Positions 16,582 through 24,044 of a DNA stretch of 25,264 nucleotides are shown here, one piece after another (positions within the stretch are counted from its first letter, which is position 1; the number at the start of each line of letters is the position of its first letter). Location: positions 1 through 25,264 of the forward strand of contig DHSK01000138.1 in NCBI GenBank assembly GCA_002408445.1. The letters are read 5' to 3'. Both the position numbers and the translations under genes were made by a program. The DNA comes from Syntrophomonas sp. UBA5288 (lineage in GTDB: Bacteria > Bacillota > Syntrophomonadia > Syntrophomonadales > Syntrophomonadaceae). The notes below the pieces were generated by a model. The model searched no databases and had not been told where the DNA came from. It was given only the letters and a program-made list of their open reading frames with translations.

Positions 16582-17622
16582 TTATTTCTGCAAGTAGGAT
16601 GATATGCCGTTGGCTATTGCTTCAGCGGCTTTATCCTGAAACCAGGCTGTTTGCAATAGACCTTCTTCAGTCGGATTACTTATAAAAACTACTTCAGCCA
16701 GCGCCGATGGCATCGAGGTATTTCTTAATACCGAAAGATTAGCTTCTTTAACCCCTCGATTCTGTCTTTGCAGGGTATTGACCAGTTGGGTTTGAATGGC
16801 CCGGGCCAATCTGGCCCTTTCATCACGCTGGGCATAAAGCTCCGCATCGCTGGATGGAGCATAATAATATGTTTCGGTTCCGCTGGCAGCGGATGATCCA
16901 TAAGAGTTCATATGTATGGAGACAAAGACGGTGGCATTAAGCCGGTTGGCTATACTGCTGCGTTCTTCCAGGCTGACATAACTGTCGTCCCGGCGGGTAT
17001 ACTCCACCCGGATTCCTCTTTGCTGCAGCAGAGCACCCGTTTTCAGAGCTACCTGCAGGTTGGCATCCTTTTCGTTCATGGAACTGCCTCGAGCACCGGG
17101 GTCACTGCCGCCATGGCCGGCATCCAATACTACTATTTGCTGCTGGGGTTCAGGATTGTCCGGAAAATTTCCATCTATTTTAATGGTACGCGTATTGCCG
17201 TTCCAGGTCACCTTACCGCCAAAAGCTTCACACACAAATCTTAAAGGAGCCAAAGACCGGTTGTTCACGATTTTAGTAGGAACGTCCAGAGTATACACGA
17301 CTCCGTTTATGGTAGGTTTGGTGGAATACAGCGGCATAACAACGGTGGTATTTCCCTTGGTAGCGGTTACCTTCCGGGCCGCAGCATCCCAGTATACTTT
17401 AGCTCCCATGGCCTCAAATATGGCTCGCAACGGAACCAGGGTCCGTCCATTTTCAATCAGAGGCGGGACATCAAAAAACAGTTTCTGACCATTAAGGATT
17501 ACGGTTGGGCTGACGGTACCTGCCTGAGCCTGGCCTAATAAGGCGTTCAGACCGGATAAAAATATCACCAGAGCAACAAACAGAGTTAGAAGTTGGTTTT
17601 TAATTTTACCTTTAAATAACAC
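16582..17622 (-). CDS. N-acetylmuramoyl-L-alanine amidase with N-terminal stalk domains
   Basis: A secreted zinc amidase that cuts the bond between muramic acid and the peptide stem of peptidoglycan. The order is signal peptide (about 1-34), two copper-amine-oxidase-N-like stalk repeats (about 40-90 and 100-150, with GRTLVPLRAIFEAMG and NRSLAPLRFVCEAFG), then an Amidase_3 domain (163-346). Zinc ligands are His170 (LDAGHGG), Glu184 (MNEKDAN) and His237 (SIHMNS). The catalytic Glu is Glu310 in LAEVVFISN. All are present, so it should be active. I start at the GTG at 17622, five bases after GGAGG; a TTG at 17634 would overlap this site. Such stalk domains are common in Clostridia of the Peptococcaceae type and may attach the enzyme to the wall. 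Roles in cell separation or spore processes are possible. Confidence 0.93.
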   Translation of the reverse strand: MLFKGKIKNQLLTLFVALVIFLSGLNALLGQAQAGTVSPTVILNGQKLFFDVPPLIENGRTLVPLRAIFEAMGAKVYWDAAARKVTATKGNTTVVMPLYSTKPTINGVVYTLDVPTKIVNNRSLAPLRFVCEAFGGKVTWNGNTRTIKIDGNFPDNPEPQQQIVVLDAGHGGSDPGARGSSMNEKDANLQVALKTGALLQQRGIRVEYTRRDDSYVSLEERSSIANRLNATVFVSIHMNSYGSSAASGTETYYYAPSSDAELYAQRDERARLARAIQTQLVNTLQRQNRGVKEANLSVLRNTSMPSALAEVVFISNPTEEGLLQTAWFQDKAAEAIANGISSYLQK

Positions 17623-17824
17623 AAGCACCTCCAATAAATTAATACTTATAACCGTTTCGACAGAATTCTACCATACCCTGCCGGTAAATAACGGTAAATA
17701 TATGTACCAATTTACTGAATCCCTTGCCCTGGAAAAACATCACCTAAAAGTAACCATTATATGTCATCAGGAATAATATGGTATTGAAGTAAATATTCAC
17801 AGCATGGCTGGAGGAGGTGATCTT

Positions 17825-17974
17825 ATGCCTGATCGTGATAATTGGGACAGCAGAAGGCGCAGAAGACGCAGAAGAATGTGCAATTTTAACTGCGGAAATA
17901 TTAGAAACCGGTCCAGGCGGCGTAGATGTCGCTTGGCGGAAAGAGCCTGTCGCAGAAGATTGTACTGGTATTAA
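17825..17974 (+). CDS. Arginine-rich, Cys-containing small protein, 49 aa
   Basis: This short gene is supported by an excellent ribosome-binding site (GGAGGAGGTGAT ending about 6 nt before the ATG) and by its own terminator. The protein has 20 Arg in 49 residues, including a run of eight (residues 10-17), RRRR at 31-34 and RRR at 43-45. It has four Cys (19, 23, 35, 42), no Lys and an aromatic C-terminus (LYWY). This composition resembles protamines and should bind nucleic acid or another polyanion. The cysteines, two of them as CNFNC, could bind a metal or form disulfides. I know no family for it. A spore or DNA-packaging role would be speculation. An octa-arginine encoded by AGA/AGG/CGC codons could also arise by repeat slippage. 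Confidence 0.7.
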   Translation: MPDRDNWDSRRRRRRRRMCNFNCGNIRNRSRRRRCRLAERACRRRLYWY

Positions 17975-17997
17975 AATATAATTTAGTAAATCACCAT

Positions 17998-18040
17998 AAG
18001 CCCTTGGTCTTGAGAAGAGTTTAGGCCAAGGGCTTTTGTT
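17998..18040 (+). terminator. Terminator of the Arg-rich small gene
   Basis: The stem AAGCCCTTGG (17998-18007) pairs perfectly with CCAAGGGCTT (18026-18035) and can be extended inward by three more pairs, one of them a wobble. TTGTTTG follows on the plus strand. It lies 23 bp past the stop and directly before the end of the convergent degV-like gene. Confidence 0.75.
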
Positions 18041-18045
18041 TGGAG

Positions 18046-18921
18046 CTAGTCGCCGATAAAGCCAACCCCTATTGCACCCGGCCCGGAATGGGACCCCACC
18101 GAGGTTCCGACACTGCTTCGGAAGACATGTATGTCCTGGCCGAGTTTCTGTTTTAATCCCTTTATAATAAACAACTCATCCTCTTCACACAGAGCCTGCT
18201 GGGTAATAATAACCGAATTACGAACATTCTTTATCCGGTTAACACAGGTATTGATCAAATAATCTAAAGATTTTCTCCGGCCCCGCACTGCTTTAATAGG
18301 ATGTACCACACCATTTACGAATTCACAAACCGGCCTGATTTTGACCAAATTGCCGAGCATTGCCGCTGCGCCGCCGATTCTGCCGCCAGCCAGCATATAA
18401 GTTAATTCCTGTACGGTGAAAAGAGATACCGCATTGGGTATAATTTGACCAATTCGTTTAGTAATGTCTTCCCAGCCAAGTTTTTGACAATTGATCATAT
18501 GGGCAATTTTTATTTCCAGAGCTGCTTGACCGCAGGCACAGGTTCCCGACTCAAAAATCTCTATTTTGGCATCTTTAATAGACTCCCGAAACATATCCCG
18601 GGCCAGCAAAGCATTCTGATAGCTGGCCGAAAGCTTACTGGCAATCGTAGTAACAATAAACTTGTTGTATCCTCTTTCATACATTTCCCTATATCCTTTT
18701 AACCAATCATATATACTTGGTGCCGATGTCTTCGGTATCTGCTGAGGCTCGTTCTTCATATGCAGATAAAAATCCGTGTTGGAATAATCAATGTTTTCCC
18801 GGTAATAATGCTCCTGGTCAAAGCTAAAGTATAAAGGCACTTCTTTAATAGCATACTTTTCCAACATCTCGCGGGGAAGATTACCTGCTGAATCGACTAA
18901 CTGGGCTATCTTTTCATTCAT
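18046..18921 (-). CDS. DegV family protein (fatty-acid binding)
   Basis: DegV proteins bind a fatty acid and, in Gram-positives, serve as FakB subunits that present it to the kinase FakA. The 291 residues match the family. The N-terminal VDSAGNLP replaces the usual TDSxxDLP, KTSAPS (about 63-68) is the family TSxPS motif, and the C-terminus has the expected SGPGAIGVGF. No fakA is present here, so the kinase would be elsewhere. AAGGAG lies 9 nt before the ATG, inside the end of the preceding small gene. That gene's stop overlaps this start by one base (TAATG), which suggests coupled translation. Confidence 0.9.
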   Translation of the reverse strand: MNEKIAQLVDSAGNLPREMLEKYAIKEVPLYFSFDQEHYYRENIDYSNTDFYLHMKNEPQQIPKTSAPSIYDWLKGYREMYERGYNKFIVTTIASKLSASYQNALLARDMFRESIKDAKIEIFESGTCACGQAALEIKIAHMINCQKLGWEDITKRIGQIIPNAVSLFTVQELTYMLAGGRIGGAAAMLGNLVKIRPVCEFVNGVVHPIKAVRGRRKSLDYLINTCVNRIKNVRNSVIITQQALCEEDELFIIKGLKQKLGQDIHVFRSSVGTSVGSHSGPGAIGVGFIGD

Positions 18922-19130
18922 TATCGAAGACTCCTTACCATGATTAATTGAGTTGGTTTACTGGGTTTTTCTATTCTAATGATACCGCATATATTTTTTA
19001 TCTCAACAATTAACCCATTATTGGCACTGCATACCCTGCTTGGATAATTTTCCTTTTGAAGAATAATATTTGTCAAAGATAAAAATTCTATTCCTCTGCA
19101 GGGATAAATTACCTGCAGCTTAATATTCAA
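18921..19130 (-). CDS. HPr-like small protein lacking the active-site His
   Basis: This 69-aa frame is coupled to the DegV gene by a TAATG overlap. Its sequence runs parallel to HPr phosphocarriers by eye: the 'YPCRGIEF' stretch takes the place of NPTGLHARP, and NNGLIVEIKNICGIIRI matches the HPr pattern NGKxVDAKSIxGIMSL in spacing and hydrophobicity. Total length from there also fits. The phosphorylated His15 is absent, and so is the Ser46 equivalent (Asn). If it is an HPr-fold protein it cannot act in the PTS relay. The start is a TTG with only a weak TTGGA upstream. It may be a degenerate gene or a short translated spacer. The homology is inferred from pattern only. Confidence 0.45.
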   Translation of the reverse strand: MNIKLQVIYPCRGIEFLSLTNIILQKENYPSRVCSANNGLIVEIKNICGIIRIEKPSKPTQLIMVRSLR

Positions 19131-19131
19131 C

Positions 19132-19290
19132 TTAATTATTCCAATTCCTGCCTATTAATTCCGATGTCGTTTCAATCCGACTCGTTGTCATGCCTGTTTT
19201 TTGACGCTTATAAAAATAGAGGATATCTTTTATATGATATCCCCGCAAGCAAAAATCTTTTTTCGTTTTTTGCAATTCAGCGTCATTCAT
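19132..19290 (-). CDS. Possible 52-aa ORF between prfC and the HPr-like gene
   Basis: An ATG at 19290 opens a frame that ends at TAA one base before the TTG of the next small gene. The product begins MNDAELQKTKKDF and is basic, without recognisable motifs. The ribosome-binding site is poor. The start lies inside a dispersed repeat (19277-19317). A possible terminator hairpin (19221-19242) falls within the frame, which argues against translation. I list it because of the tight spacing and the reused ATGAATGACGCTGA start shared with the copy at 25179. More likely than not it is not a functional gene. Confidence 0.25.
   Translation of the reverse strand: MNDAELQKTKKDFCLRGYHIKDILYFYKRQKTGMTTSRIETTSELIGRNWNN
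19210..19242 (-). terminator. Possible terminator downstream of prfC
   Basis: A 7-bp stem, GGATATC (19221-19227) with GATATCC (19236-19242), closes an AT-rich loop. On the minus strand it is followed by TC and TATTTTTA. It is AU-rich and therefore only moderately convincing. Confidence 0.45.
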
Positions 19291-19317
19291 AATTTCAGTG
19301 TCTTCAGCGTCTAATTT
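19277..19317 (-). repeat. Dispersed repeat, short copy
   Basis: Two blocks, 21 bp (19317-19297) and 17 bp (19293-19277) on the minus strand, are identical to 25104-25124 and 25176-25192 on the plus strand, in the same order. Only 3 bp separate them here against 51 bp there. The copy begins two bases after the prfC stop. Each block contains GACGCTGA. Confidence 0.85.
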
Positions 19318-19318
19318 C

Positions 19319-20905
19319 TTAACTGATCTCTGAGAAGACCAGCGCCGGATTTTGCCGCTGGAGCCAGTCGAGCGAGAACTCGTTATCACAGAGAACTACC
19401 GGCTTCCCATCCTGGTCGTGAACACACAGACTGCTGAGGTTGGTAAACCGGTTGGGGTCAACCTCCATATCTCCTTTTATCCACCGGGCCAGCTGATAAG
19501 GCAGAGGTTCCAGTTTTATCTCGGCCCCATACTCGGCTTTGAGCCGGAAGCTGAATACTTCAAACTGCAGCTGCCCCACCACGCCCAGAATCAAATCTTC
19601 GGTCCGGTTGGCAATGCGAAATACCTGAATGGTACCTTCTTCCACCAACTGGGTCACCCCTTTTTGAAACTGTTTGTATTTCATGGCGTTAAGGTTAATA
19701 GCCCGGGCGAAATGCTCCGGAGAAAATTGGGGCAGGCTTTCGAATTCAAAGCTGTTCTCCGCGCACAGCGTATCTCCGATCCGAAAAGTGCCGGGGTCAT
19801 GCAGGCCAATGATATCACCGGGATAGGCCACTTCCACAATGTCCCGGTCCTGCGCCAGAAACTGCTGGGGCTGGGCCAGTTTTATCTTTTTGCCGCTGCG
19901 TACATGGTTTACGGCCATTCCCCGTTCAAATTTACCCGAACAAACACGCAAAAAAGCTATCCGGTCGCGGTGGGCCGGGTTCATGTTGGCTTGAATCTTA
20001 AACACAAAGCCGGTAAAGGGTGTGGTGATGGGATCGATCAGGCCCATGCTGCTGTTATGAGCATGCGGGGGCGGGGCCAATTCCAGGAATTCGTTCAGAA
20101 AAGTCTGCACCCCGAATTTACTGATGGCACTGCCGAAAAACACCGGGGTCAGTTTTCCCTCCTGGATTTTTTCTTCATCAAAGGGGTCCCCGGCGATATC
20201 TAAAAGGGCGATATCTTCGCAAAGTTTGGCATGAAGAGCATCACCGATAAAATCGCGGATAACCGGGTCTTCGACTCCCCGTTCACCCGGATAAATAAAT
20301 TCCCGCTGTCCATCCTGCCGGTAACGTTCGATACGGTTATTTTTACGGTCATAAATACCGCAGAATTCATCCCCCATCCCGATGGGCCAATTCATGGGGC
20401 AGGAACGAATCCCCAGGACCCGCTCCAGTTCCTCCAGCAGGTCAAGCGGTTCTTTGCCGTAACGGTCCATTTTATTAATGAAAGTAAATATAGGAATACC
20501 GCGTTTGCTGCACACTTTGAATAATTTGATGGTCTGAGCCTCGACCCCTTTGGCGGCATCAAGCAGCATGACCGCGCTGTCGGCGGCCGTCAGGGTGCGA
20601 TAAGTGTCTTCACTGAAGTCCTGATGGCCCGGCGTATCCAATATATTAATATGGTGATTATTATAGTTGAACTGCATGGCACTAGATGTTACAGATATGC
20701 CGCGTTCCTTCTCAATCTGCATCCAGTCGGAGGTAGCATATTTATTGGCTTTGCGGCCCTTGACTTCTCCGGCCATGCGGATAGCCCCGCCAAAGAGAAG
20801 CAATTTTTCAGTTAAGGTAGTTTTACCGGCATCAGGATGCGAAATAATTGCAAATGTACGTCTTTTTTCCACCTGAGCTTTAATATCATCATATATTGTT
20901 GCCAA
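19319..20905 (-). CDS. prfC: Peptide chain release factor 3 (RF3 GTPase)
   Basis: RF3 is the translational GTPase that recycles RF1/RF2 from the ribosome after peptide release. The 528 residues are normal for the family. GTP-binding motifs are ISHPDAGKTT (P-loop, about 21-30), DTPGH (90-94) and NKMD (144-147). The RF3 signature insert GRKANKYATSDWMQIEKERGI (first half at about 50-60) distinguishes it from EF-G. The start is a TTG at 20905 preceded by AGAGGAT at 8 nt; no better upstream start is visible. It is separated from the MFS gene upstream by 92 bp and may be expressed alone. Confidence 0.96.
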   Translation of the reverse strand: MATIYDDIKAQVEKRRTFAIISHPDAGKTTLTEKLLLFGGAIRMAGEVKGRKANKYATSDWMQIEKERGISVTSSAMQFNYNNHHINILDTPGHQDFSEDTYRTLTAADSAVMLLDAAKGVEAQTIKLFKVCSKRGIPIFTFINKMDRYGKEPLDLLEELERVLGIRSCPMNWPIGMGDEFCGIYDRKNNRIERYRQDGQREFIYPGERGVEDPVIRDFIGDALHAKLCEDIALLDIAGDPFDEEKIQEGKLTPVFFGSAISKFGVQTFLNEFLELAPPPHAHNSSMGLIDPITTPFTGFVFKIQANMNPAHRDRIAFLRVCSGKFERGMAVNHVRSGKKIKLAQPQQFLAQDRDIVEVAYPGDIIGLHDPGTFRIGDTLCAENSFEFESLPQFSPEHFARAINLNAMKYKQFQKGVTQLVEEGTIQVFRIANRTEDLILGVVGQLQFEVFSFRLKAEYGAEIKLEPLPYQLARWIKGDMEVDPNRFTNLSSLCVHDQDGKPVVLCDNEFSLDWLQRQNPALVFSEIS

Positions 20906-20997
20906 GATACGTTATCCTCTCTATATAAAAAAATTACATTTTACTTTAACACAAATTTCTCAAGGAAACAAAGGTGCCGGGAAGCTGGTGTGCTGTT

Positions 20998-22392
20998 TCA
21001 GACCTCCTGCCGTACGGGCCGGTTTATGTTGCCACGGTTTAAAGAGGCAAATATCCCGACAAAGCAAGTAATGGTAAAAATGATGAAGGTAATACGGGAA
21101 GCTTGAAGCAGCAACGGGGCACTGGCCTGTAAACTGGCACTCCCCATGATAAGTGACATAACCAGTGTCACGATCGCCATACTCATTGCCTGTCCGACCA
21201 GGCGCATAGTGCCCAGAGCAGATGAGGCTACTCCGTACAGCGGGGGTGAAACCGAACCCATTACCGCGTTGTTGTTGGGGGAAGAAAAGAGTGCAAAACC
21301 CAGTCCCAGCAAAGCCAGATCGGCAATGATCAAAGCCACCGGGGTAGACCGGCCCAGGAAAATGAATAAGAACAATCCCAGCGTAGTAAGACCCATGCCC
21401 CAGGTAGCCACAATACGTGGTTCTACCCGGTCGGATAAAGTACCCGCCAGCGGTGACAGCAGCGTCATCAAGACCGGCTGCGAAAGCATGATAAGCCCTG
21501 CCGTCTGCGAAGTATAGCCGAGAGCCACCTGGAGATAAAGCGAAATCAGGAAACCTACCGCAAAGGTGGCGCTGTAGTTAATCATCGCCGCCAGATTGGA
21601 AAAGGCAAAAGCGGTGTTGTGTATAAACAGGTCAATTTTTATCAGGGGAGATCTGGCTTTTGATTCATACCTGACAAACAGGACAATTAAAGCCAAACCC
21701 AATAATCCTACATACTTGGCCGCATTGGAGGTTGAGGCCGAAGAAAGTCCGTAAAGGAACGTAACCAGACCGGCCGTATATAATATACTGCCTGGCACAT
21801 CAAATTTTTCCCCTTCAACTCCGCTATGCTCTTCTTCTAACCGCCATGCCGCCAGCAATGCGGCATAAATACTTAAAGCAAAAGTAAAATAGAAAATGCT
21901 GCGCCAGCCGAGCTGATGATTAAGCATCCCGCCCAGAACCGGTCCCAGAGACAGCCCCAGATAAGTTCCGGCAATGGTCAGTCCCATAGCTTTGCCTCTT
22001 TTCTGCGGTGCATAGACGGAAGTAAGGATGGCCATACCGGTGGCAAAAATCATGGCACTGGCCAGGCCCTGCAGTACTCGAAATACAATTAACTGGTTGA
22101 TGGAATGGGATAGACTGCATAAAAATGTGAACAGAGCAAAGGCAAAGATGCCACTTACATATATTTTCTTGCGTCCTATGATATCGGCCAGCCGTCCCAG
22201 CGGCAGCAGAAAAGCGGCCGAAGCCAACAGATAACTGGTAACGATCCAGCCCAGGTGGAGAGCACTGCTGGAAAACTCCTGACCGATGGACGGGATCGCC
22301 AGATTGATAGAACTACCCATAAAAGGGGTAAGAAAAGATGTAGTTGCTACAACTATCAAAGCTGTTTTTTCCTGGGTAGATGAAGACGACAT
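20998..22392 (-). CDS. MFS transporter, DHA2/EmrB-QacA-like drug exporter
   Basis: An inner-membrane proton antiporter of the major facilitator superfamily, 464 aa with about 14 hydrophobic helices. The loop motif A is GRLADIIGRKKIY (after helix 2). The antiporter motif C appears as GTYLGLSLGPVLGG in helix 5, which points to export rather than uptake. The first helix LTPFMGSSINLAIPSIG, with its Asn-Leu-Ala-Ile-Pro run, is characteristic of the DHA2 family. The substrate cannot be inferred. GGAGGG lies 6 nt before the ATG. No regulator of the TetR or MarR type is adjacent. A long structured region (22450-22625) lies upstream, and a TATAAT on the minus strand near 22654 could place it in this gene's leader. 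Confidence 0.92.
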   Translation of the reverse strand: MSSSSTQEKTALIVVATTSFLTPFMGSSINLAIPSIGQEFSSSALHLGWIVTSYLLASAAFLLPLGRLADIIGRKKIYVSGIFAFALFTFLCSLSHSINQLIVFRVLQGLASAMIFATGMAILTSVYAPQKRGKAMGLTIAGTYLGLSLGPVLGGMLNHQLGWRSIFYFTFALSIYAALLAAWRLEEEHSGVEGEKFDVPGSILYTAGLVTFLYGLSSASTSNAAKYVGLLGLALIVLFVRYESKARSPLIKIDLFIHNTAFAFSNLAAMINYSATFAVGFLISLYLQVALGYTSQTAGLIMLSQPVLMTLLSPLAGTLSDRVEPRIVATWGMGLTTLGLFLFIFLGRSTPVALIIADLALLGLGFALFSSPNNNAVMGSVSPPLYGVASSALGTMRLVGQAMSMAIVTLVMSLIMGSASLQASAPLLLQASRITFIIFTITCFVGIFASLNRGNINRPVRQEV

Positions 22393-22449
22393 TGACAGCC
22401 CTCCCGATTAAACGCCAATTAAACCGGCGCAGATTTTTCATAATAGCCA

Positions 22450-22625
22450 GGTCCTGAGGCAACAGGCCGATGCGGATAATATTTATAAGCTCCCCGCTCT
22501 GAGGCCTTTCTAACGCCTGGGCTTGATAGGCTATTCCCCGTTGAGGTATGTCCCCTTATCTTAAATAGCCGAAGGTAGGGGGCAAAGCCACTCCTTTGGT
22601 ACCCTTGCTTAAGCAACGGGAGTCG
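22450..22625. ncRNA. Hairpin-dense, GC-rich non-coding segment, possible structured RNA
   Basis: This gap between the MFS gene and the DUF421 gene is unusually rich in short inverted repeats: GG-CCTG/CAGG-CC (22450-22468), AGGC/GCCT (22502-22518), a perfect GGCTATT/AATAGCC (22529-22535 with 22564-22570), CAAAG/CTTTG (22583-22598) inside GGTA/TACC, and CCCTTGC-TTAA-GCAA(c)GGG (22602-22620). Flanking DNA on both sides is AT-rich and featureless. No known riboswitch consensus fits on either strand. The terminal hairpin layout recalls the right end of IS605-type elements that encode TnpB guide RNA, but no tnpB is here. The strand is unknown. Confidence 0.45.
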
Positions 22626-22770
22626 TTCTTGCGGCCATGCATTTTTTAGTATATTTTATTATACCCCTTAACACAAATACAGTCCCTTTGCTTCGATATT
22701 ATTATAGATTGCATTTTTACTGGAGAAGAGAGTAATAATAAGCTCAAACCAGTATTATGGGGGTTGTTGC

Positions 22771-23460
22771 GTGAATGAAGGGCTGGTAGTCGTAGTCAGG
22801 AGTATAATAGGATTCTTTACTTTGCTGATTTTCGCACGGGTTCTGGGGCGCCAGCAAATAAGCCAGCTTACCTTTTTTGATTATGTGCTGGGTATTACGA
22901 TCGGCTCCATTGCTGCCAGCCTGTCGGTCGACCTGAGCAGCCGGGCCTGGCCTCACTGGGTGGGCTTGCTGACCTGGACCGCAGCCGTGTTTTTGCTGCA
23001 ATTGGTTTCAATAAAATGGCGGCAAGCCTTCAACTATTTGGTAAGCGAGCCCACCGTTGTAATCATGAACGGGCAGATAATGGAAGATGCTTTAAGCAGC
23101 ATCAGATATACCACGTCGGACCTGTTAGGACAGCTGCGGGATAAAGGAATATTTGACCTCAATCAGATTGGCTTTGCCGTGGTAGAAACCAACGGAAAAG
23201 TCTCGGTCCTGCTTAAGCCCGAATTCCTGCCCGTTACACCCCGGGATATGAACATTGACCCCCAGGCTAACAGCTTGAGCACTGAACTTATATATGACGG
23301 CGTCATTATAGAAAGCAATCTGGAAAAAGCCAAAGTGGACCGTTTATGGTTAGATTCCGAATTAAACCGTTTAAATCTTCGGCCCTCCGAAGTCTTTTTA
23401 GCCACGGTAGACGGAGATAAAAAACTCTATGTTGATTCATATCGGGATCGGATCGTGTAA
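22771..23460 (+). CDS. DUF421 (YetF-like) membrane protein
   Basis: A 229-aa protein with three N-terminal hydrophobic helices (about 7-27, 36-54, 60-80) and a cytoplasmic alpha/beta part. The family's FARVLGRQQISQLTFFDYVLG (residues start about 20), the GITIGSIAAS motif and the C-terminal VIIESNL and LATVDGDKKLYVD segments are present. The YetF family occurs in many Bacillota, often spore-formers; its biochemical role is unknown. The start is a GTG at 22771 with a GGGGG stretch about 7 nt before. It is followed 33 bp later by a DUF4363 gene. This pairing is a recurrent one in Clostridia, which suggests the two proteins act together. Confidence 0.92.
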   Translation: MNEGLVVVVRSIIGFFTLLIFARVLGRQQISQLTFFDYVLGITIGSIAASLSVDLSSRAWPHWVGLLTWTAAVFLLQLVSIKWRQAFNYLVSEPTVVIMNGQIMEDALSSIRYTTSDLLGQLRDKGIFDLNQIGFAVVETNGKVSVLLKPEFLPVTPRDMNIDPQANSLSTELIYDGVIIESNLEKAKVDRLWLDSELNRLNLRPSEVFLATVDGDKKLYVDSYRDRIV

Positions 23461-23493
23461 ACCCATGAAGTTTGTTACAAGGAGTCTGGCAAT

Positions 23494-23859
23494 ATGAAAA
23501 AGGCAAAGTGGTATCTTATTCCTATTATCGTACTTGCCCTGTTTATAGCTGTAATGCAAGGCTTATATTTCTATTTTACTCCCCAACCGGTCAGAGAAAA
23601 CTTTCCCCGGCAAATAGAAACATTGAAAAAAGATATATTGGCCTCCCACTGGGAGACCGCCAGCGGTGATCTGAATAAGCTCGAACAAACCTGGAAAAAG
23701 ATTATTCCCGGCATCCAACTGCACGCCGAAAAGGATGCCATCGACAATATTAAAATAAACTTGGGCCGGCTCAACGGTTCCGTCAAAGCCAAAGACCAGG
23801 GCAACGCCCTGAGTGAGTTGGGTGAAATCAACGAGCACTGGAATAACCTCACCAACTAG
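23494..23859 (+). CDS. DUF4363 family protein
   Basis: A 121-aa membrane-anchored protein with one N-terminal helix (about 5-28), then an outside-facing, mostly alpha-helical part. Typical features of the family are the spaced tryptophans (SHWETASGDLNKLEQTWKKI, about residues 51-70) and the C-terminal LGEINEHWNN. A four-helix-like bundle is likely. The function is unknown. It lies directly after the DUF421 gene with its own AAGGAG at 9 nt, so both are expected on one transcript. Confidence 0.85.
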   Translation: MKKAKWYLIPIIVLALFIAVMQGLYFYFTPQPVRENFPRQIETLKKDILASHWETASGDLNKLEQTWKKIIPGIQLHAEKDAIDNIKINLGRLNGSVKAKDQGNALSELGEINEHWNNLTN

Positions 23860-23949
23860 TATGCTGTACATTGCCGGACCGCCAACTCCCTTACCGCCTA
23901 TGCCGGCCTACAGGGCGACAGTGTTATTTATCCTTATGTTTGTATCGCT

Positions 23950-23974
23950 GTAAAGAGTTTGAATTTGCTTTACA
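23950..23974 (+). terminator. Hairpin, possible end of the DUF421-DUF4363 transcript
   Basis: CTGTAAAG (about 23948-23955) pairs with CTTTACAG (about 23968-23975) over 8 bp with a 12-nt loop. It has no clean U-tract, and its right arm contains the -35 box of the next promoter, so its role may instead be regulatory. Confidence 0.3.
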
Positions 23975-23997
23975 GAACGATTGTTTGCATCTATAAT
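23969..23997 (+). promoter_or_regulatory. Strong sigma-A promoter
   Basis: TTTACA (23969-23974) and a perfect TATAAT (23992-23997) are exactly 17 bp apart, 48 bp before the ATG of the 41-aa gene. Transcription should start near 24004, inside the palindrome. Confidence 0.8.
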
Positions 23998-24030
23998 GAT
24001 ATTAGAACACGTGTTCCGATATCATTATAG
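23991..24030. promoter_or_regulatory. 40-bp palindromic operator over the -10 box and start site
   Basis: The outer arms CTATAATGATAT (23991-24002) and ATATCATTATAG (24019-24030) are exact inverse complements. The core GAACACGTGTTC (24005-24016) is itself a perfect palindrome. Only the two dinucleotide junctions break symmetry, so 18 of 20 positions pair. It covers the -10 hexamer and the predicted start, the place where a dimeric repressor would block transcription. The repressor is not encoded nearby. Confidence 0.75.
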
Positions 24031-24044
24031 CGCAGGTGATAATA

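Noticed and set aside
19352..20203. 283-codon plus-strand frame antisense to prfC
   Set aside because: RF3 on the other strand has all its motifs; this frame has none and no ribosome-binding site.
22450..22625. Known riboswitch classes (ZTP, Moco, cyclic di-GMP, M-box, T-box) at the structured segment
   Set aside because: Isolated words such as GCCTGGGC or GCAAAGCC match, but the required partner motifs are missing or in the wrong order on both strands.
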